A stretch of DNA of 26,092 nucleotides, taken from contig JAEZDQ010000007.1 in the NCBI GenBank assembly GCA_023433225.1, forward strand, positions 1-26,092. Reading direction: 5' to 3'. Positions 21,921 through 26,092 of this stretch are shown one piece after another. The translations under genes were made by a program, and so were the position numbers. The DNA comes from Bacteroidota bacterium. GTDB lineage: Bacteria > Bacteroidota > Bacteroidia > Flavobacteriales > Weeksellaceae. Under the pieces are notes generated by a model. That model was not told where the DNA came from and did no database searches. It saw only the letters and a list, made by a program, of their open reading frames with translations. The stretch's first letter is position 1; every line of letters starts with the position of its first letter.

Positions 21921-22937
21921 TCAATCTTTCTCATCATCCTCACATTTACTCTCGTCCTTTTCCATGAGGATTTCACCTTTCTGAACCTCTGTATCTTCAC
22001 CTCCCTCGACGGCAATTTCGGTGTGAGCCACCAAAACCGCATAAGATGAAGGTTGGATGCCTTCACCGAGCAATTTGGCGTGTTCCTTTGTAAATTCCGC
22101 CCCGAAATAAAGAATCGCCGCTGAATAATAAATCCAAAGCAATAAGATAATCACGGAACCCGCTGCTCCAAAAGCACTTGCTGTGGCATTGTGCTGCAAA
22201 TACATCGAAATACCGTATCGTCCCAGCATGAACAAAAGCGAAGTAAAAATAGCCCCGCCAATGATATCCTTATTACGGACTTTGGCATCGGGAAGGACTT
22301 TAAAGATGAATCCAAACAATGTTGTGATGACCAGAAACGTAATCGCAGTATTGATCCAACCAAGCATATTGAGCGTGATCCCCGGAATGATTTCGGTAAT
22401 GTAATTGGTAAATAACATGATGATGGAGTTTATCAATAAGGAAACGATGAGTAAAAAACCCAGCCCCAAAATCATGGAGAAAGAAAGCAAGCGGTCGATA
22501 ATCATTTTAACCCATCCTTTCTTAGGTTTGGGTTTGATTCCCCAAATCGCATTGATAGAATCTTGGATATCTACAAAAATAGTAGTTGATGTAAAAATCA
22601 GGGTAGCGATTCCAATGATAATCCCAAGGTTTGAATCTGTTTGAACCATCATTTTCTCCATGGTCGATTGCATAAATGAGGCGACATTTTGCCCGAAAAT
22701 CCGCTGTAATTCCTCAAAAACTTCCACTTGGGCAGAAGTTCCTTCTAATTGGGTTCCGTAAAAAAAGCCGATGCACCAGATGACAATCAACAACAACGGG
22801 CCGATTGAAAAAAGGGTGTAATAAGCGAGCGACGCGCTGAATTTCATACACCGGTCATTCCCGAAACCTTTCGCGGCCCTGATGGTAATCTTTCCGATGG
22901 TTTTCCAATAATCAAGTGTAAATTTATTTTTAATCAT
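21921..22937 (-). CDS. YihY/BrkB family integral membrane protein
   Basis: This inner-membrane protein of the YihY/virulence factor BrkB family has unknown transport or structural role. It has about six hydrophobic segments, including FSIGPLLLIVIWCIGFFYG, LGIIIGIATLIFTSTTIFVD and VIILLLWIYYSAAILYFGAE. The family signatures SASLAYYTLFSIGPLL near the N-terminus and LWIYYSAAILYFGAEFTKEH near the C-terminus are clear. The ATG at 22937 (MIKNKFTLDYWKTI) gives 338 residues; the longer open frame to 23015 would overlap the upstream transporter gene by 52 nt and is unlikely. The C-terminal 30 residues are strongly acidic. It follows the MFS gene by 26 nt and is probably co-transcribed with it. Confidence 0.9.
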   Translation of the reverse strand: MIKNKFTLDYWKTIGKITIRAAKGFGNDRCMKFSASLAYYTLFSIGPLLLIVIWCIGFFYGTQLEGTSAQVEVFEELQRIFGQNVASFMQSTMEKMMVQTDSNLGIIIGIATLIFTSTTIFVDIQDSINAIWGIKPKPKKGWVKMIIDRLLSFSMILGLGFLLIVSLLINSIIMLFTNYITEIIPGITLNMLGWINTAITFLVITTLFGFIFKVLPDAKVRNKDIIGGAIFTSLLFMLGRYGISMYLQHNATASAFGAAGSVIILLLWIYYSAAILYFGAEFTKEHAKLLGEGIQPSSYAVLVAHTEIAVEGGEDTEVQKGEILMEKDESKCEDDEKD

Positions 22938-22963
22938 GGCAAGAGTCAAATTAAAATAGCACT

Positions 22964-24268
22964 TTAGAGATGATTTTGATTTTCCGTAATTGCTTTTTTC
23001 ATTTTCAAAAAACACATGATCAAAAAGCTGATGGCGAAGGAAATTCCCATTGCCAGCGCGGAAACTTTCATCCCGTCAGTCATTTCAATAATGATTCCAA
23101 AAATAAATAAGCCCAGGCACAAAGCGATTTTTTCAAAAATATCGTAAAAGCTGAAATAAGTGGTGTGGTCTTGTGTAGGTGGCAACAATTTCGCATAAGT
23201 CGATCGTGAAAGTGCTTGGATTCCGCCCATAACCAAACCCACCATGGCCGCCATGATGTAAAACTGTATTTCAACAGACGGACTTTCTTTGTTGATGAGA
23301 TAACCCAAAAGACAGACGATGATCCATACGAAAATCCCTATCAACAATGTGTTTCTGTTTCCGATTTTTCCCGATAAAAAGGAAAATAGCCAAGCACCCA
23401 AAATAGCTTCGATTTGAATCAATAAAATGGTCATAATCAGTTTATCAGTCGTCAGTCCGATTTCGGATTGGCCGAAAAGTGCAGCCATCAGAAAAATGGT
23501 TTGCATCCCTAAACTATAAAAGAAAAATGAACCCAAGAAAATTCGCAATGTCGGGTGCCCTTTCAATTCTCCCCAAACTTTGTAAAGTTCCCGAAAACCG
23601 GATTGTACCACATTGCGCGGGATTTTTTTATTGTAAATATTGGTGGGCAAACGTTTGAATGTGATTTGGGCAAAACCCATCCACCAAAGTCCGACCAAAA
23701 CAAAGCTGATGCGGGTAAACAGGCCTTTATTCTCACTTCCGATGGTTTCGATGAGCAAAAGGCATATAACCAATAAAATGACTGAACCCACATAACCAAG
23801 CATGAATCCTTGGGCCGAAGTTTTGTCCAATTTATCTTCGGTCACGATTTCAGGTAAGTAAGCATTGTAAAAAACCATACTTCCCCAATAGCCTAATCCG
23901 GCCAGCATATTCAGCAATAATCCCAAGCCAATGCGGTCTTCGGTAAAGAAAAACAGCCCGATGCAACTCAGAGAACCCAAATAACAAAAAAACTTCAGGA
24001 ATTTCTTCTTATTGCCGATTGTATCAGCAATCGAAGATAAAACCGGCGAAAATAAAATCACCAAAAGGAAACAAATGGCCAGCGAGAAATTGAATGCCGC
24101 TTCCGGATGAAATCCCATGTATCTGATAGGTGCGTCTGAATTTGAAAGGGTGATGGCCCCGTAATAAATCGGGAAAACTGCTGAAGCGATGACCAATGAA
24201 TGAACGGAATTTGCCCAATCGTAAAATTTCCAAGCATTGACAACTTTCGGATTGTTCTTATGAAACAT
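22964..24268 (-). CDS. MFS transporter, UMF1/Atg22-like family
   Basis: This 434-residue inner-membrane transporter has about twelve hydrophobic segments. The N-terminus NPKVVNAWKFYDWANSVHSL is typical of the UMF1 family (related to the vacuolar effluxer Atg22). The segment ISFVLVGLWWMGFAQITFKR and the C-terminal GGIQALSRSTYAKLLPPTQD also fit. In yeast Atg22 exports amino acids from the vacuole; the substrate of bacterial relatives is generally unknown, so none is claimed. A TATTTTTG element at 24303-24296 lies 27 nt before the start, giving it a promoter separate from the PIN gene 57 nt upstream. The BrkB-type gene follows 26 nt downstream. Confidence 0.9.
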   Translation of the reverse strand: MFHKNNPKVVNAWKFYDWANSVHSLVIASAVFPIYYGAITLSNSDAPIRYMGFHPEAAFNFSLAICFLLVILFSPVLSSIADTIGNKKKFLKFFCYLGSLSCIGLFFFTEDRIGLGLLLNMLAGLGYWGSMVFYNAYLPEIVTEDKLDKTSAQGFMLGYVGSVILLVICLLLIETIGSENKGLFTRISFVLVGLWWMGFAQITFKRLPTNIYNKKIPRNVVQSGFRELYKVWGELKGHPTLRIFLGSFFFYSLGMQTIFLMAALFGQSEIGLTTDKLIMTILLIQIEAILGAWLFSFLSGKIGNRNTLLIGIFVWIIVCLLGYLINKESPSVEIQFYIMAAMVGLVMGGIQALSRSTYAKLLPPTQDHTTYFSFYDIFEKIALCLGLFIFGIIIEMTDGMKVSALAMGISFAISFLIMCFLKMKKAITENQNHL

Positions 24269-24295
24269 ATTGTATTTTTAGAGAGATTTGATTAT

Positions 24296-24303
24296 CAAAA
24301 ATA
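24296..24303 (-). promoter_or_regulatory. -7 element for the MFS-BrkB unit
   Basis: On the minus strand this reads TATTTTTG, a full TAnnTTTG match in the 57-nt gap after the PIN gene. Predicted leader about 24 nt. No -33 at normal spacing. Confidence 0.45.
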
Positions 24304-24325
24304 ATTCAAACGAAGATATGAATCT

Positions 24326-24754
24326 TTACTTCAAGGTTAACTGAATCACAGATTCCAGAAAAGATTCCGAATTATAAACCGGGATTTCTGCGAAATAAAA
24401 ATCGGAAACATCTTCTGTAATAATAATTTCACAACCGAAATTCAATGCGGAATAGTATTCCAGGCCGTCTTCAAAATCATTGATTTTCCGGTTCATAACA
24501 GTAGCGCGGACCGCTTCTGAATCGGTGGAAGTAATTTTGAGTTTTTCTGAAAGAACGGCAATTTTTTCTTTGGCTCTTTGAGCCCCGCTTTTTTTCTCGG
24601 TAAAATAAAAGGCAATCGCCAAGCAGCTCGAGGAAGTATAAAGTTCGAACTTCTTGTTTTCAGATAAACTCAGAATCTTTGCGGCATACGTGAACAACGG
24701 ATATTGCCGGTTCAAAACCGTTACTAGAATATTGGCATCCAGGAAAATCTTCAT
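24326..24754 (-). CDS. PIN domain toxin, VapC-like
   Basis: This 142-residue PIN-domain protein is probably a ribonuclease toxin of a type II toxin-antitoxin pair. Acidic residues expected at the metal site are Asp6 (KIFLDANIL), Asp93-Glu95-Asp96 (NDFEDGLEYYSAL) and Glu114-Asp115 with Asp118 (ITEDVSDF). The helix around residues 40-50 (TSSSCLAIAFYF), where many VapC proteins carry a further catalytic Glu, has no acidic residue. Its start overlaps the stop of the antitoxin gene by 4 nt (ATGA), so the two are translationally coupled, as is usual for such modules. The target RNA is unknown. The call of PIN fold is strong; toxicity is inferred from context. Confidence 0.87.
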   Translation of the reverse strand: MKIFLDANILVTVLNRQYPLFTYAAKILSLSENKKFELYTSSSCLAIAFYFTEKKSGAQRAKEKIAVLSEKLKITSTDSEAVRATVMNRKINDFEDGLEYYSALNFGCEIIITEDVSDFYFAEIPVYNSESFLESVIQLTLK

Positions 24755-25005
24755 TTTTTTGAATCGAAAAATTCTGATTTCATTTTTTTGCGCGAAACAG
24801 CCCGCGTGTATTCCGGTTTTTCTTCCGCCACCATATTTACCCAGTCTGCAATGGGAAGTTCATCCAAAGTCTTATAGTTATGGGAAGTCATTTGTTTGTA
24901 AATAAATTCCGTAAGTCTGGAAAGGCTTATGCCATTGATTTCTGCAAATTCTTTGGCGTCTTGGATAACCTGTTTGTTAAATGATAATGTGATTTTTGCG
25001 TCCAT
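24751..25005 (-). CDS. Antitoxin, DUF6364-like, ribbon-helix-helix
   Basis: This 84-residue protein has a predicted ribbon-helix-helix DNA-binding N-terminus, residues 3-39, with the strand KITLSFN and the helices QVIQDAKEFAEINGI and SLSRLTEFIYKQM. This matches a family I know as DUF6364, common as antitoxin of PIN toxins in Bacteroidota. The polar C-terminal part (EEKPEYTRAVSRKKMKSEFF) would bind and block the toxin. It overlaps the PIN gene by 4 nt. The upstream spacer holds a -7 element at 25021-25028 and two overlapping palindromes (25022-25045), a fit for autorepression. Confidence 0.83.
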   Translation of the reverse strand: MDAKITLSFNKQVIQDAKEFAEINGISLSRLTEFIYKQMTSHNYKTLDELPIADWVNMVAEEKPEYTRAVSRKKMKSEFFDSKK

Positions 25006-25020
25006 AATCTTTCTTTACGA

Positions 25021-25028
25021 CAAAAATA
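25021..25028 (-). promoter_or_regulatory. -7 element of the toxin-antitoxin operon
   Basis: On the minus strand this reads TATTTTTG, a full TAnnTTTG match ending 15 nt before the antitoxin ATG at 25005. It is embedded in a palindrome, so a bound repressor could cover it. Confidence 0.5.
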
Positions 25029-25045
25029 ATATTTTTACACGTAAA
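25022..25045. promoter_or_regulatory. Overlapping palindromes, possible antitoxin operator
   Basis: AAAAATA-A-TATTTTT (25022-25036) and TTTAC-AC-GTAAA (25034-25045) are perfect inverted repeats that overlap by three bases and cover the -7 box and the bases just upstream. Ribbon-helix-helix antitoxins commonly bind such repeats. The first is pure A/T and could arise by chance; the second is the better operator candidate. Confidence 0.4.
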
Positions 25046-25149
25046 CTATTGTTTTTCTCATTTTTTTTTAAATAAATTTTCTCTGAAAATGATTTAAATT
25101 CTTAAAAAGAATAAAAATGCCTGAAATACTTTCTTTCACAATTTCTCAT

Positions 25150-25157
25150 TACTTTTG
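25150..25157 (+). promoter_or_regulatory. -7 element for the acyl-CoA dehydrogenase gene
   Basis: TACTTTTG matches TAnnTTTG and ends 20 nt before the ATG at 25178. No -33 TTTG at normal spacing is visible in the AT-rich sequence upstream. Confidence 0.5.
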
Positions 25158-25177
25158 CAACCACAAAAAAGAACATA

Positions 25178-26092
25178 ATGGCAACCGATTATTTTAAGAT
25201 AGAAGAATTACTAACCGAAGAGAATATACTCGTTCAGCAAAGCGTTCGTGAATTTGTCAACCAAGAAATAAAACCTGTGATTGACGAAGCCGCACACAAT
25301 CACACCGATTTACCCGGACTGATGCCCAAACTCGGAGCAATTGGTGCTTTAGGCCCCTATATCCCGGAAGAATACGGCGGGGCAGGATTAGACCAAATTT
25401 CGTACGGCCTAATCATGCAGGAACTGGAAGCCGGTGACAGTGCCGTTCGTTCTGCCGCATCGGTTCAATCCTCATTGGTGATGTACCCTATTTTTACATT
25501 TGGATCGGAAGAGCAAAAAAGAAAATATTTACCGAAACTGGCTACCGGTGAAATGGTCGGTTGTTTCGGTCTGACTGAACCCAATCACGGTTCAAACCCT
25601 TCCGGAATGGAATCTAAAATTGTGGACAAAGGTTCACATTATGTATTGAACGGAGCCAAAATGTGGATTACGAATTCACCGATAGCCGACATTGCAGTAG
25701 TTTGGGCGAGGGATGAAGAAGGTAAAATCCGCGGTATGGAGGTAGAACGAGGAATGCCGGGATTTTCTACACCCGAAACCCACAACAAATGGTCTCTCAG
25801 AGCTTCTAAAACCGGTGAGTTGGTTTTTGAAAATGTTGAAATTCCGAAAGAAAATGTATTCCCGAAAGTAAATAGTTTACGTGGCCCGCTTTCTTGTCTG
25901 AATTCTGCACGATACGGAATCAGTTGGGGTGTAATCGGTGCCGCGATTGATTGCTATGAAGTTGCCCTGAAATATTCATTGGAAAGAAACCAATTCGGAA
26001 AACCAATTGCCTCTTTCCAGTTACAACAAAAGAAACTGGCTGAATTTGTAACCGAAATTACCAAAGCACAATTATTAGCCTGGAGATTGGGA
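25178..26092 (+). CDS. Acyl-CoA dehydrogenase, glutaryl-CoA dehydrogenase-like (3' end cut by window edge)
   Basis: This FAD-dependent acyl-CoA dehydrogenase most closely resembles glutaryl-CoA dehydrogenase, which oxidises and decarboxylates glutaryl-CoA to crotonyl-CoA in lysine and tryptophan breakdown. The 305 codons present begin MATDYFKIEELLTEEN and carry the subfamily's stretch VRSAASVQSSLVMYPIF, with the Arg and Ser that recognise the glutaryl carboxylate in the human enzyme, then GCFGLTEPNHGSNPSGME, KMWITNSPIADIAVVWAR and NSARYGISWGVIGAA. The catalytic Glu lies in the missing C-terminal quarter, so it cannot be checked. The frame is open to the last base. In Bacteroidota such genes are often named only acyl-CoA dehydrogenase. 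Substrate is by similarity. Confidence 0.92.
   Translation, partial: MATDYFKIEELLTEENILVQQSVREFVNQEIKPVIDEAAHNHTDLPGLMPKLGAIGALGPYIPEEYGGAGLDQISYGLIMQELEAGDSAVRSAASVQSSLVMYPIFTFGSEEQKRKYLPKLATGEMVGCFGLTEPNHGSNPSGMESKIVDKGSHYVLNGAKMWITNSPIADIAVVWARDEEGKIRGMEVERGMPGFSTPETHNKWSLRASKTGELVFENVEIPKENVFPKVNSLRGPLSCLNSARYGISWGVIGAAIDCYEVALKYSLERNQFGKPIASFQLQQKKLAEFVTEITKAQLLAWRLG

Noticed and set aside
22938..23015. Longer N-terminus of the BrkB-type protein
   Set aside because: It would overlap the transporter gene by 52 nt, and the extension does not look like the family; the ATG at 22937 fits better.

Overview
The window looks like the chromosome of a member of the Bacteroidota, most likely the Flavobacteriia. 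Several things point there: a type IX secretion cargo protein with a C-terminal sorting domain, the gene order bamD-rpoZ-coaBC-porD(DUF4835)-recN, a TamL-type outer-membrane lipoprotein, an AccD without its zinc ribbon, tRNA genes without encoded CCA, AT-rich leaders with weak Shine-Dalgarno sequences, and repeated matches to the Bacteroidota -7 promoter element TAnnTTTG just upstream of genes. Most of it is ordinary core genome. I see no prophage, insertion sequence, CRISPR array or integron.

Layout. 1-342 is the 5' part of accA (minus). 428-3461 (minus) is a cluster of an amidohydrolase, an arginine deiminase-like enzyme and a CtlX-type citrulline hydrolase; a well-matched promoter at 3478-3509 drives it, and a short repeat occurs in both of its spacers. 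3576-5580 (plus) holds a DUF7935-like membrane protein, dapA and ferritin. 5653-10616 (plus) is a tight operon: bamD, rpoZ, coaBC, porD/DUF4835 and recN. 10617-10803 has no gene but carries a possible minus-strand small RNA. An Rrf2 regulator (minus) and a T9SS beta-helix protein (plus) diverge from 11212-11312. A serine hydrolase and a TrmH-type rRNA methyltransferase follow on the minus strand. The methyltransferase start lies 5 nt from that of tamL (plus). Then come fbaA-accD, tRNA-Gly, tRNA-Leu with a strong terminator, and a two-gene split 5'-nucleotidase (20193-21917). A BrkB-type membrane protein, an UMF1-type MFS transporter and a PIN/antitoxin pair are on the minus strand. A glutaryl-CoA dehydrogenase-like gene runs off the right edge.

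How the genes fit together. AccA and AccD are two subunits of acetyl-CoA carboxylase, 18 kb apart. BamD, TamL and PorD all serve outer-membrane or T9SS biogenesis, and the beta-helix protein at 11313 is a predicted T9SS cargo. The minus-strand cluster at 428-3461 could convert arginine to citrulline to ornithine, with an amidohydrolase of unknown substrate beside it. The split nucleotidase probably works in the periplasm, with a Tat-exported catalytic subunit and a lipoprotein partner.

No gene-free stretch exceeds 300 bases. The longest are about 19961-20192 (tRNA terminator, then AT-rich sequence with no clear signal), 10617-10803 (possible small RNA and terminator), 25006-25177 (two divergent promoters and palindromes) and 12777-12944 (terminator and a small hairpin). 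Nothing I can see is a clearly new biological system. The best leads are two probable leaderless starts, the candidate small RNA, the amidohydrolase with a changed catalytic position, and the split, dual-export nucleotidase.
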